56,682 nucleotides of DNA from Bacteroidales bacterium UBA4788 (GTDB lineage: Bacteria; Bacteroidota; Bacteroidia; Bacteroidales; VadinHA17): NCBI GenBank assembly GCA_002402965.1, contig DHGW01000025.1:36310-92991 (forward strand), given 5' to 3'. A model generated the notes under the pieces. The model was not told the DNA's origin. It did not search any database and saw only the letters and a program-made list of their open reading frames with translations. Shown in pieces: positions 15,589-24,048 of the stretch (position 1 is its first letter; the number at the start of each line of letters is the position of its first letter). The translations under genes were made by a program, and so were the position numbers.

Positions 15589-16074
15589 ATGACAGTAAAG
15601 GAGTATAATAACGCCGTCAGGGAGTTCGGTGACCACGTCTACCGGTTCATCTTCCGCAGCATCAAGGACAGCCACAGGGCTGACGATATCGTACAGGATA
15701 CCTACGAGAAACTGTGGCGGTGTGTCACTGAAATTGAGTACGGCGCTGTTAAATCATGGCTCTTCTCCACGGCCTACAACAGGATGATAGACGTCATCAG
15801 GAAAGACTCCAGGCTTGTCGGCGTTGAGGATTATGATGACAGCTCACTCTACGCCGATGAGAACAACAATGATCTGAACGAGGTGCTCCACAGGGCACTG
15901 CAGACCCTTCCGGAAGCCCAGAGGTCGGTCATTCTCCTGCGTGATTACGAAGGATACAGTTATAAGGAGATAGCCGATATCACCGGACTCTCCGAGGCAC
16001 AGGTCAAAACATACATATTCAGGGGGCGTGTGGCTCTCAGAAACTATCTTGTAAAGACTTCGGTATGGCAATGA
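15589..16074 (+). CDS. ECF-type RNA polymerase sigma factor
   Basis: Extracytoplasmic-function sigma-70 factor. Region 2 (about 10-75) includes the -10 recognition stretch RADDIVQDTYEKLW. Region 4 (about 105-155) contains LPEAQRSVILLRDYEGYSYKEIADITGLSEAQVKTYIFRG (given here in pieces: LPEAQRSVILLRDYEGYSY, then EIADITGLSEAQVKTYI), the -35-binding helix-turn-helix. The ATG at 15589 is preferred over the in-frame TTG at 15580. It overlaps the next gene by an ATGA, the usual arrangement of a sigma and its anti-sigma factor. A beta-barrel protein follows in the same direction, so the regulon may include outer-membrane functions. Confidence 0.93.
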   Translation: MTVKEYNNAVREFGDHVYRFIFRSIKDSHRADDIVQDTYEKLWRCVTEIEYGAVKSWLFSTAYNRMIDVIRKDSRLVGVEDYDDSSLYADENNNDLNEVLHRALQTLPEAQRSVILLRDYEGYSYKEIADITGLSEAQVKTYIFRGRVALRNYLVKTSVWQ

Positions 16075-17009
16075 CAGACGATATTGAATTTCCTCGCCTC
16101 ACCCCCACAGGTGACAGGCTGCCGTCTGGCAAGAGGCTTTTTCGCAAGGCAGAGGAGCTGACTGATGATCAGCTTGACCTGCTTGCAGCGGCATGGGTTG
16201 AAGGTGATCTGGAGGGAGAAGCACTGGCAGAACTGGATTCGGTAATGTCGGCCATCCCCATGAGAGGTGAACGCGCAGCAAGTTTCCGACGTTTACACCT
16301 TACTCCCATGCATGAAAGCTGGCCCGGCATGCGGTCAAGCCTCAGGCCCTCTCCGGTCAGGGTGGCATTTCGCCGGACTATACTACCGGCCCTGATGGCA
16401 GCAGCAGCAATTATGGTACTGATAATCATGGGCCCCGCAGGGGCGAAGCTGAAGACTGCGAAATCACCAGGCATTGCTGCCGGAACTGCCGGAATGACAG
16501 TGGCAGAGATACCTGCCTCACACCCCATTGTGACAGTAAATAAAACGAATGAGACACGGGGTGATCTCCCTGCCGGAAAGTTTAGCCGTGAAGATGGAGT
16601 TCGGGGAGAACCGGCCTCTGGTATTTACAGCCGGGCAGCTGCCGAATCCGTGCGCTCACTGCCACTTGCGCTGGGATATGGCTACGCGGGTCCCTCATCA
16701 ATTGCACCTGGAAAAGACCTCAGAATGGTACCCGTCAGCATGAAAGAAATCTCCCCGTCTCTGATTCCTGCTGTGGACAGGAACTGGATGCTCAGGAGTA
16801 TCTCATTCCTGGCAGGTGCTGTGACCGGAAAGGAGAAGCAGATAGATGGCTATATGATCGCAAATGGTTGTATCACAGGCATAAATACTATTCTTGGATG
16901 GGAGATGGAACTGGAACAGGTCAGTAATATGAGAGGAGATCCTGTGGCGGTGAGCTTCAGCTCCTCACTCCTCTCATTCACCAAACCTGTGAACAAAACC
17001 ACTCATTGA
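16071..17009 (+). CDS. Probable membrane anti-sigma factor
   Basis: Not recognised by a strong family motif, but its position (ATGA overlap with the ECF sigma gene) and layout (cytoplasmic acidic N-terminal region of about 100 residues, one transmembrane helix at about 107-125, then a periplasmic region of about 190 residues) are those of an anti-sigma factor. The N-terminal region contains a stretch LTDDQLDLLAAAWVEGDL similar to the start of many Bacteroidota anti-sigma proteins. No zinc-binding HxxxCxxC motif is present. The periplasmic part is low in recognisable features. An alternative ATG at 16065 adds two residues. Confidence 0.65.
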   Translation: MTDDIEFPRLTPTGDRLPSGKRLFRKAEELTDDQLDLLAAAWVEGDLEGEALAELDSVMSAIPMRGERAASFRRLHLTPMHESWPGMRSSLRPSPVRVAFRRTILPALMAAAAIMVLIIMGPAGAKLKTAKSPGIAAGTAGMTVAEIPASHPIVTVNKTNETRGDLPAGKFSREDGVRGEPASGIYSRAAAESVRSLPLALGYGYAGPSSIAPGKDLRMVPVSMKEISPSLIPAVDRNWMLRSISFLAGAVTGKEKQIDGYMIANGCITGINTILGWEMELEQVSNMRGDPVAVSFSSSLLSFTKPVNKTTH

Positions 17010-17067
17010 GTGTAACTTTCCGGCACCTGTGATCGTCACAGCATTAAACAACAAACAATTTTGATCC

Positions 17068-18084
17068 ATGAAAAGAATATTGATCTCATCAGCGCTTATC
17101 GTTTCCCTCCTCCTTCCAGCGGCAGCACAGGAGAAGGAACAAAAGCTAAAGGAACTGGAACAGCTTGAGCAACAGCCTGAAAAAGTCACACCCCCCGACA
17201 CCCTGGTTGGAGTGGTTGAAGACATTGAGGTTTTCATTGAAGATGATTTCGTGACAGTCGTCGGCAAAGATTCGCAGGATACCTCCCGCATTAAAATCGG
17301 AGATGTTGTTACCATAGAGGAGACCGATGATGAAACCGTCATCAGGATTGGCAAGAAGGCCGTGAAGATCTTCCAGGATAACGACAACACGGAAATACGC
17401 ATTTATGACGAAGAGAATAAGGAAGTCCTGTATGACGACCGTCCGGGCAGCAGTTTTGACGGGCATCTTGGAGGCCTCGAGCTCGGGTATAACAGCTTTT
17501 CCACAGGCAGGTGGCTGTCAAATGAAACACCTCTTGAGGGATACCTTGACCAGAACACTGCAAAGTCGACAAACTTTAACATTGTGTCTCCCCCGGTTAG
17601 TCTTGGTTTTGCACGGCATTTCGGGCTGGTCACTGCGCTGGGGATCAATTTCAATAACTACCCCTTTGATGGCAACAACTCGATCGGTGTGGATGGGGAA
17701 GGCATTATCACTCCTCTCTATCCCCCTGAAAGCATCCGCTATGAAAAGAGCAAACTGGCAACTGTTTACGGTATTCTACCCGTGCTTCTCGAGGTGCAGA
17801 TCCCTGTCTCACAAGGCAGTACCATCAACATTGGCGCGGGTGTGATCGGCGCCGTGAAGCTGGGATCACACACAAAGGTGGTTTATTACGATGACGGGAA
17901 GCAAAAGGATAAAAACCATGATGACTTCAACCTCAACGTTCTGAGATACGGCGTAACAGCCAGGGCGGGATACGAGATGGTACAGGTGTACGGCACATGC
18001 TATCTCTCGCCCATGTTTGAAAAAGGCAAGGGTCCGGAGCTCTATCCCTTTGAGATAGGACTTGCACTGACAATCAACGACTGA
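17068..18084 (+). CDS. Secreted outer-membrane beta-barrel-like protein
   Basis: Secreted protein with a signal peptide (about 1-20, ending PAAAQ), a short charged helical linker (KEQKLKELEQLEQQPEK), a domain rich in acidic beta-strand repeats (about 48-115; VEDIEVFIEDDFVTVVG, VTIEETDDETVIRIG), and a C-terminal half with alternating amphipathic strands ending in a membrane-type strand (YPFEIGLALTIND). The C-terminal part resembles the outer-membrane beta-barrel class (PorT-like/OMP_b-brl) that often sits beside ECF sigma genes in this phylum. Position suggests it belongs to the sigma/anti-sigma unit as a target or envelope component. It ends with a strong terminator. No enzymatic motif is visible. 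Confidence 0.65.
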   Translation: MKRILISSALIVSLLLPAAAQEKEQKLKELEQLEQQPEKVTPPDTLVGVVEDIEVFIEDDFVTVVGKDSQDTSRIKIGDVVTIEETDDETVIRIGKKAVKIFQDNDNTEIRIYDEENKEVLYDDRPGSSFDGHLGGLELGYNSFSTGRWLSNETPLEGYLDQNTAKSTNFNIVSPPVSLGFARHFGLVTALGINFNNYPFDGNNSIGVDGEGIITPLYPPESIRYEKSKLATVYGILPVLLEVQIPVSQGSTINIGAGVIGAVKLGSHTKVVYYDDGKQKDKNHDDFNLNVLRYGVTARAGYEMVQVYGTCYLSPMFEKGKGPELYPFEIGLALTIND

Positions 18085-18107
18085 CGCACATAACAAACTG
18101 TTATTGT

Positions 18108-18143
18108 GAGGGGGCGTTTCAACAGACGCCCTCTCTTTTTTTT
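18108..18143 (+). terminator. Rho-independent terminator of the ECF sigma operon
   Basis: Stem GAGGGGGCGT (18108-18117) pairs with ACGCCCTCTC (18126-18135) with one mismatch around an 8-base loop, followed by eight T. It lies 24 bases after the barrel gene stop. Confidence 0.9.
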
Positions 18144-18279
18144 ATTTATCTTTCCCCCGCCAATCTGCCCGCCATCTTGAATGATCAGGATAGGGTGATT
18201 TTGTGTAAGTTTGAGACAATGACTGAGAGGGCAGTCAGCCAGCTGAATGACCCTGCGGAACCTGTAAAACGAAAGAGAA

Positions 18280-18999
18280 ATGAGACTACTTCTTATCAGC
18301 AATTCAACCAATGCCGGAGAGGCATATCTCGATTATCCGAAGAACAATATCAGGGAATTCCTGGGAACCGGAACGGTAAAGGCGCTCTTCATCCCGTATG
18401 CCGCCGTTACATTCTCATATGACGAGTACGAGGCTAAGGTGAAGAACCGCTTCAACGAGGTGGGGCATGACGTTGTCTCCATCCACCGCTTCAAGGATCC
18501 TGTGAAGGCAATCATGGATGCTCCGGCAATCGTTGTCGGGGGAGGAAACACCTGGATGCTTCTGAAGTGCCTGAGAGACAAAAAGCTCATTGCCCCGGTA
18601 AGAAAAAAGGTCCTGGCCGGGACTCCCTACATTGGCTGGAGCGCCGGTTCAAATGTCACCTGTCCCACCCTCATGACAACCAATGACATGCCTGTCACTG
18701 CACCCTCCTCCTTCAGAGCCTTCGGGCTGATCCCCTTCCAGATCAACCCCCATTATCTCGATGCAAATCCGGCCGGGCATGCTGGTGAGACGCGCGAGCA
18801 GAGGATACAGGAGTTTATCGAGGTCAACAGGGATATCTATGTAGCCGGACTGCGCGAAGGAACCATGTTCATCCTCGAAGGCAGAAGTCTGTCACTCGTG
18901 GGACCGAGAAACGCACGTATCTTCCGGTACGGAAGCGATCCTTTGGAGATGAAGCCCGGAAGTGATCTCTCATTTCTGCTCAGAAAAAGCAAAAAATAA
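18280..18999 (+). CDS. pepE: Dipeptidase E (peptidase S51, alpha-aspartyl dipeptidase)
   Basis: Cytoplasmic serine peptidase that hydrolyses Asp-X dipeptides. The nucleophile elbow GWSAGSN (about 118-124) with the catalytic Ser, the downstream NPHYLD containing the catalytic His, and the N-terminal LLISNSTNAG match PepE. Length (239 aa) is normal. It starts the plus-strand run pepE, AsmA-like protein, sensor kinase, U32 protein (gaps 21, 3 and 15 bases), which probably forms one transcript. The 195-base stretch before it holds the previous terminator; a TANNTTTG-like element (TAAGTTTG at 18206-18213) may be its promoter, but I see no good -33 partner. Confidence 0.92.
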   Translation: MRLLLISNSTNAGEAYLDYPKNNIREFLGTGTVKALFIPYAAVTFSYDEYEAKVKNRFNEVGHDVVSIHRFKDPVKAIMDAPAIVVGGGNTWMLLKCLRDKKLIAPVRKKVLAGTPYIGWSAGSNVTCPTLMTTNDMPVTAPSSFRAFGLIPFQINPHYLDANPAGHAGETREQRIQEFIEVNRDIYVAGLREGTMFILEGRSLSLVGPRNARIFRYGSDPLEMKPGSDLSFLLRKSKK

Positions 19000-19020
19000 A
19001 CAACAGCGCCCTGCCGGGCT

Positions 19021-21624
19021 ATGAGACTGGTAAAAAAAATAGCGCTTTTTGCCGGCGGCCTGCTGCTGCTGGCCATGATGGTTCCGGGCCTCTATGCCGT
19101 ACTGTGGCAGGAAAAAGTCACCGGCGCCCTTATCCGCAAGGTCAATGAGAGCGTTGACACCAGGATCTCATACGGAAACCTGCGCCTCACCATATTTGAA
19201 TCTTTCCCCAATATAACGGTCAGGTTCAGCGATCTGCTGGTGGAGCCTTCTCCGTTTTATGACAACTTCCAGTTCAGGAATGAGGACACTGATACCCTTC
19301 TTTATACCTCATCGCTGTCGCTGACAGTATCGATGCCCTCGCTTCTGACTGGAACCGTTGCGGTAAAATCGATCACGGTCAGGGACGGAGAGGTGAACCT
19401 GCTCACAGACAGGAGAGGTGACATAAACTACAAGGTCTTCCCTGAAAAGAAAGGGGATGGTAAAAATGTAAGGCTGAAGAATATCAGCGCCGTGAATATC
19501 AGGGCGGTGTGGAATGACCGGAGTTCCGACATGCGCATTTCCGGCGGCATCGGGCAGGCAACCCTGGGCGGGGAGATATTCCGTACCGGAATCTTCCTGA
19601 ACACCGTTCTGAACGCTGAGATCGACTCCGCAAGCCTCAACGGCAATACAATAAGGGACATCCCGGTGGAGGCCGGTGTCAAGCTCCGCAAATCAGCAAA
19701 TTCACTGTCGGTTGCCAAAGGATCCCTCTCAGTTGCCGATCTGAAATTTGACATCAGTGGCAACATAAATTACTCATCATCAACACTCAACCTTTCCATC
19801 GACGGTAAAAGGGTAAACATTGCCACCGTCATTTCCCTCCTTCCCGAAAAATGGAAGTCATTCACCGGCACCTTCTCCCCTTCGGGAATACTCGACCTGA
19901 AGTGCGGCATTACGGGGCCATACGGCGAAGCCGGAAAGCCACACGTTGACCTGACATACGGCCTTTCAAACGGAAAGATGAGTCATTCAGCAAGCGGATT
20001 CAGGGTGAACAACCTGGAATTCAGCGGAGGCATAACCAATGGCGACCATAACTCAGCCGAGACATTCCGCTGCACGGTCGACAACCTCACAGCCCGTTAC
20101 GGTTCTGCATCAGTGAGCGGTTCCTTCATGCTGAACAATCTCAGCAGGCCGCACCTAACCATGGCACTCGCCGGGGATCTCGACTTTGACGATCTTGGAA
20201 GGATCTTCAGATCGGACTACATTAAGGATCAGACAGGACTGGTATCGGGAAGTATTAAACTTGCCGGTACGTTGCCGGAAAATACCAGGCTGGTGGCTGC
20301 TTTGCCTTACCTTAAGCCTGAAGTATCCCTGCTGTTCAGGGATTTCGGAGCATCAATTGCAGACAGGGGCCTGGCTTTTTCAAATGTGAACGGTTCTCTC
20401 AACCTGAAGAATGACCTGTCAGCCGACAGCCTCAGCTTCACTTTCAGGGAACAGCGCTTCACATTGAATGCCGTCATGAAGAACTTCATCCCCTGGGTGT
20501 CAGGAGGAGCTGAGGTACTTGACATCAGGGGCGATGTACATGCAGACAGGCTGGTCACTTCGGCTTTTACATCAGGAAAGAAGGATACCCTTGCGACTGA
20601 CGGCAAGCCGGTTGATCTATTCCCGGCAGACGTTTCCGCCAATGTGACGTTAAGGGCTGACAGCCTTATATTCAACAAATTCAGGGCTGCCAACTTCAGC
20701 ACCAGGCTTATCTACAAACCCTACGTCATCTCATTTGAAGAGGCCAACGCAAACGGTCTTGACGGACACCTGAAAGGTCAGTTCATGCTTGGAAGGCAGA
20801 AAGAGGGCGGTTACATTACAAAAGCATGGCTTGACGCAATGGGAATTGACATAAATAAAGCCTTCACGGCCTTCAATAACTTCGGGCAGGATTTCATAGT
20901 AAGTGATAACCTGCAGGGTAAGCTTACAGGCAACATGACGTTGCTGGCACCCCTTGATGGCAATTACAGGATCTTCCGTAAAGCCCTGGTTGCAGAGGCG
21001 CACCTGGTTATCAGTGACGGAAAACTGGTCAGCTTTGGTCCCGCGGAGAGCCTCTCCTCATACCTCGACCTCGATGAACTCAAAAATATCAGTTTCTCAA
21101 GGATGGAAAATGACCTCTTCATCAATGCCGGTACCGTGTCGATACCCAAGATGCTTATAAACTCATCTGCAGTCAACTTCACCGTTTACGGAACGCACGG
21201 ATTTGAAGGCGATTATTCATACCATGTGCGCCTGTTGCTTTCGGAGGTGCTTAGCCGCAAGGCCAGGGAACGCAACCGGGGAGTCAGCTCATTCGGGGAG
21301 GTTAAGATTGACGGCAGCGGCAAGGCTACAGTGCCGCTTAAAATAGAGTGTGTAAACGGCAAGACGAGTGTTGGTTATGATTTCGGACAGGCTCAGGATA
21401 ACATAAAGAGTGACATTGCCATAGAGAAGCAGACGCTGAAGGGAATCCTCAATGAGGAGTACGGCTGGTACGAAACGGACACCACCAGGATCAGGCCGGC
21501 GGAGAACAAGCCCAGGTTCAGCATCACATGGGAGGAGGGCAAAGAGCAGCCGGCAGCCACTGAAACGCCACGGGAGGAAGTAAAGGAGAGCCCGATAAAG
21601 ATCCTTCTCAAAAAGAAAAAATAG
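19021..21624 (+). CDS. AsmA-like envelope protein (bridge-like lipid-transfer family)
   Basis: Large protein anchored by one N-terminal transmembrane helix (about 7-28) with the rest in the periplasm. It begins with the AsmA-type segment (VNESVDTRISYGNLRLTIFE, FPNITVRFSDLLVEP) and continues as a long repetitive beta-structure typical of AsmA/TamB/YhdP-like proteins; the C-terminal AsmA domain lies at about 600-800. These proteins are now thought to form hydrophobic grooves that carry phospholipids between membranes, so an envelope lipid-homeostasis role is likely. There is a charged low-complexity C-terminus (EEVKESPIKILLKKKK). It sits three bases before the sensor kinase gene. Confidence 0.85.
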   Translation: MRLVKKIALFAGGLLLLAMMVPGLYAVLWQEKVTGALIRKVNESVDTRISYGNLRLTIFESFPNITVRFSDLLVEPSPFYDNFQFRNEDTDTLLYTSSLSLTVSMPSLLTGTVAVKSITVRDGEVNLLTDRRGDINYKVFPEKKGDGKNVRLKNISAVNIRAVWNDRSSDMRISGGIGQATLGGEIFRTGIFLNTVLNAEIDSASLNGNTIRDIPVEAGVKLRKSANSLSVAKGSLSVADLKFDISGNINYSSSTLNLSIDGKRVNIATVISLLPEKWKSFTGTFSPSGILDLKCGITGPYGEAGKPHVDLTYGLSNGKMSHSASGFRVNNLEFSGGITNGDHNSAETFRCTVDNLTARYGSASVSGSFMLNNLSRPHLTMALAGDLDFDDLGRIFRSDYIKDQTGLVSGSIKLAGTLPENTRLVAALPYLKPEVSLLFRDFGASIADRGLAFSNVNGSLNLKNDLSADSLSFTFREQRFTLNAVMKNFIPWVSGGAEVLDIRGDVHADRLVTSAFTSGKKDTLATDGKPVDLFPADVSANVTLRADSLIFNKFRAANFSTRLIYKPYVISFEEANANGLDGHLKGQFMLGRQKEGGYITKAWLDAMGIDINKAFTAFNNFGQDFIVSDNLQGKLTGNMTLLAPLDGNYRIFRKALVAEAHLVISDGKLVSFGPAESLSSYLDLDELKNISFSRMENDLFINAGTVSIPKMLINSSAVNFTVYGTHGFEGDYSYHVRLLLSEVLSRKARERNRGVSSFGEVKIDGSGKATVPLKIECVNGKTSVGYDFGQAQDNIKSDIAIEKQTLKGILNEEYGWYETDTTRIRPAENKPRFSITWEEGKEQPAATETPREEVKESPIKILLKKKK

Positions 21625-21627
21625 CCC

Positions 21628-22773
21628 ATGGACATTTACCGAAAACGACTTATCTGGAAGGTATTGCTCCTTATCTTCGCCGTGGTCATAGGCCTAGGAT
21701 CACTCTTCTACACGCATGACCTGGTTGACAGACTCAAGGAGGAAGAGCGGAAGAAAGCGGAGCAGTGGGCGGAGGCAACGCGCAGGCTTGTCATCTCTGA
21801 CGACTTCGAGTTTCTCTTCAGTATCATAGAAGACAACACCACTGTTCCGGTGATACTTATTGATGAGGAAGAGAGTATCCTCTCTCACCGTAACCTTCCG
21901 GCTGCACTTGCCACTGACACCCTTGCGCTGGTACGAGAGCTGAAGCGCATGGCGAAACGGAATGAGCCCATCTCCATAGAGCTCCCCAACGGTATTGTCA
22001 ACCACCTCTATTACCGTGAGAGCACCCTCCTCCGTCAGCTGAGAATCTATCCGTACGTTCAGATTGCTGTGATCCTGCTCTTCATCCTGGTAGCCTATGT
22101 GGCGTTCAGCGCCTCGCGAATGGCAGAGCAAAACCAGGTGTGGGTGGGGCTTTCCAGGGAGACAGCTCACCAGCTGGGAACACCCACCTCGTCGCTCTCG
22201 GCCTGGAGCGAGATCATCAGCAGCAGGTATCCCGGCACAGATATCGCGGAGGAGCTGCCCGCCGACGTGGAGAGACTCAGCAGGGTGGCGGAGCGATTCT
22301 CACTCATTGGCTCGAAACCAAAGCTTCAGCCTGATGACCTGCCTGCGCTGGCACAGGCCACAGCAGCTTACCTGAGAAAAAGGATTGCCTCAACAGTAGA
22401 TCTAAGGGTAAAGAATGAGACCACGGGATGTACAGGCATTCCATTCAATCCCGTCCTCCTGGGATGGGTCATTGAAAACCTCGTCAAGAACTCCGCAGAT
22501 GCCATGAAAGGCAGCGGGGTGATCACAGTCACGGTCACCGAGAGCAGCTCGGAGGCCTTCATTGACGTGGAGGATACGGGGAAAGGGATACCGAGAAAGG
22601 ATTTCAAGACGATCTTCAAACCGGGTTACACAACCAGGGAACGGGGCTGGGGCCTGGGTCTGTCGCTTTCGAAAAGGATTGTTGAAGAGTATCACAAGGG
22701 AAAGATATTCGTGCTGCGCTCCGAGCCGGGGCATGGAAGCTGCATGCGTATAATACTGAAGAAGAAGGGATGA
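21628..22773 (+). CDS. Orphan membrane sensor histidine kinase
   Basis: Sensor kinase with two transmembrane helices (about 10-28 and 138-156) flanking a short periplasmic domain of about 110 residues. The H-box is SRETAHQLGTPTSSLSAW, with the phosphoacceptor His at about residue 178 (the AHQLGTP variant common in Bacteroidota). The HATPase domain has an N-box (LVKNSADAMKG), DTGKGIP and GWGLGLSL, all intact. No response regulator gene is adjacent, so the partner is elsewhere. Its position between an AsmA-like lipid-transfer protein and a tRNA-modification gene, with a three-base gap to the former, suggests a signal from the envelope, but this is inference. Length is normal for a short sensor kinase. 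Confidence 0.9.
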   Translation: MDIYRKRLIWKVLLLIFAVVIGLGSLFYTHDLVDRLKEEERKKAEQWAEATRRLVISDDFEFLFSIIEDNTTVPVILIDEEESILSHRNLPAALATDTLALVRELKRMAKRNEPISIELPNGIVNHLYYRESTLLRQLRIYPYVQIAVILLFILVAYVAFSASRMAEQNQVWVGLSRETAHQLGTPTSSLSAWSEIISSRYPGTDIAEELPADVERLSRVAERFSLIGSKPKLQPDDLPALAQATAAYLRKRIASTVDLRVKNETTGCTGIPFNPVLLGWVIENLVKNSADAMKGSGVITVTVTESSSEAFIDVEDTGKGIPRKDFKTIFKPGYTTRERGWGLGLSLSKRIVEEYHKGKIFVLRSEPGHGSCMRIILKKKG

Positions 22774-22788
22774 TAACCTGATACCGGG

Positions 22789-24048
22789 ATGAATAGAAGC
22801 GAAATTGAGATAATGGCTCCGGCCGGTTCCTGGGAGGCATTGCGTGCAGCCATAAAGGGCGGTGCAGACTCAGTCTACTTCGGCGTCGAGAAGATGAACA
22901 TGAGGGCCCGCTCGTCGCACAACTTTACCACAACCGACCTGCCGGAGATAGTTGCGATATGCAGGCAGCACGGACTCAAAAGCTATCTTACCCTGAATAT
23001 AGTCATCTATGACGGGGAAATCAGTGAGATGCAGGAGGTTCTGGCTGCAGCATCACAGGCGGGCGTGACAGCCGTGATAGCCACTGACCAGGCGGCCATC
23101 CTCGCCGCCCGTGAGGCCGGGATCGAGGTGCATCTTTCAACACAGCTGAACGTCTCCAACACCAGTGCTCTGAAATTTTATTCCCGATGGGCCGACGTAG
23201 CAGTCCTGTCACGTGAGCTTAACCTGCAGCAGGTAAAGACGATCCATGACTCCATCGTAAGTGATGATATACGAGGCCCCGGGGGCAACCTGATGAAACT
23301 GGAGATGTTCGTGCACGGTGCGCTCTGCATGGCCATATCAGGCAAGTGTTACCTGAGCCTGCATGAGTACAATGCCTCCGCCAACAGGGGTAACTGTTAC
23401 CAGACCTGCCGGAGAGGTTACACGGTAAAAGACAGGGAGTCAGGTTATGAGCTGGACATTGATAACCAGTACATAATGTCACCCAAAGACCTGTGCACAA
23501 TAGGATTCCTCGATCAGATAATCGATGCCGGAGCACGTGTACTGAAGATCGAGGGCCGGGCCCGACCGCCGGAGTATGTGGAAACTGTCTCCCGGTGTTA
23601 CGGCGAGGCTGCCGCTGCCGTGGCTGACGGCACCTTCGGGCATAAGAAGGTCGGGGATTGGATGAGCCGGCTTGAGACAGTATTCAACAGGGGTTTCTGG
23701 GATGGCTATTATCTCGGTCAGCGGCTTGGCGAGTGGACCACAACATACGGTTCGGCAGCCACAAAGAGAAAAATATACCTTGGGAAGGTGACCAATTACT
23801 TCACAAAGCAGGGTGTTGCAGAGATCAGGCTCGAGACCGGTAACCTGAACGTTGGTGATGAGTTGATGATAACCGGCCCCACTACGGGGATGGTCAAACA
23901 TGCAGTGACCGAACTCAGGGATGCGGCAGAAAAGGATACTTCGACCGTTCCTAAGGGAGAGCTCTGTTCAGTGAAGATCAGTGAGCCGGTGAGACGCTCT
24001 GACAAGGTCTTCCGGTGGGTTGATGCAACCGCCGTAAAGAAGGATTAA
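22789..24048 (+). CDS. Peptidase U32 family protein, tRNA hydroxylation protein TrhP-like
   Basis: U32-family protein, close to E. coli TrhP (YegQ), which works with prephenate to hydroxylate uridine 34 of certain tRNAs. The conserved block FVHGALCMAISGKCYLSLHE followed by SANRGNCYQTCRR carries the cysteine cluster that defines the group and probably binds an iron-sulfur cluster. The N-terminus MAPAGSWEALRAAIKGGADSVYFG is a typical TIM-barrel start (split: IMAPAGSWEALRAAIKGG). The C-terminal part (about 330-400) is the small beta-barrel found in TrhP. Despite the family name, protease activity is not expected. It converges on mnmH with a four-base overlap; both act on tRNA wobble uridines. 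Confidence 0.85.
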   Translation: MNRSEIEIMAPAGSWEALRAAIKGGADSVYFGVEKMNMRARSSHNFTTTDLPEIVAICRQHGLKSYLTLNIVIYDGEISEMQEVLAAASQAGVTAVIATDQAAILAAREAGIEVHLSTQLNVSNTSALKFYSRWADVAVLSRELNLQQVKTIHDSIVSDDIRGPGGNLMKLEMFVHGALCMAISGKCYLSLHEYNASANRGNCYQTCRRGYTVKDRESGYELDIDNQYIMSPKDLCTIGFLDQIIDAGARVLKIEGRARPPEYVETVSRCYGEAAAAVADGTFGHKKVGDWMSRLETVFNRGFWDGYYLGQRLGEWTTTYGSAATKRKIYLGKVTNYFTKQGVAEIRLETGNLNVGDELMITGPTTGMVKHAVTELRDAAEKDTSTVPKGELCSVKISEPVRRSDKVFRWVDATAVKKD

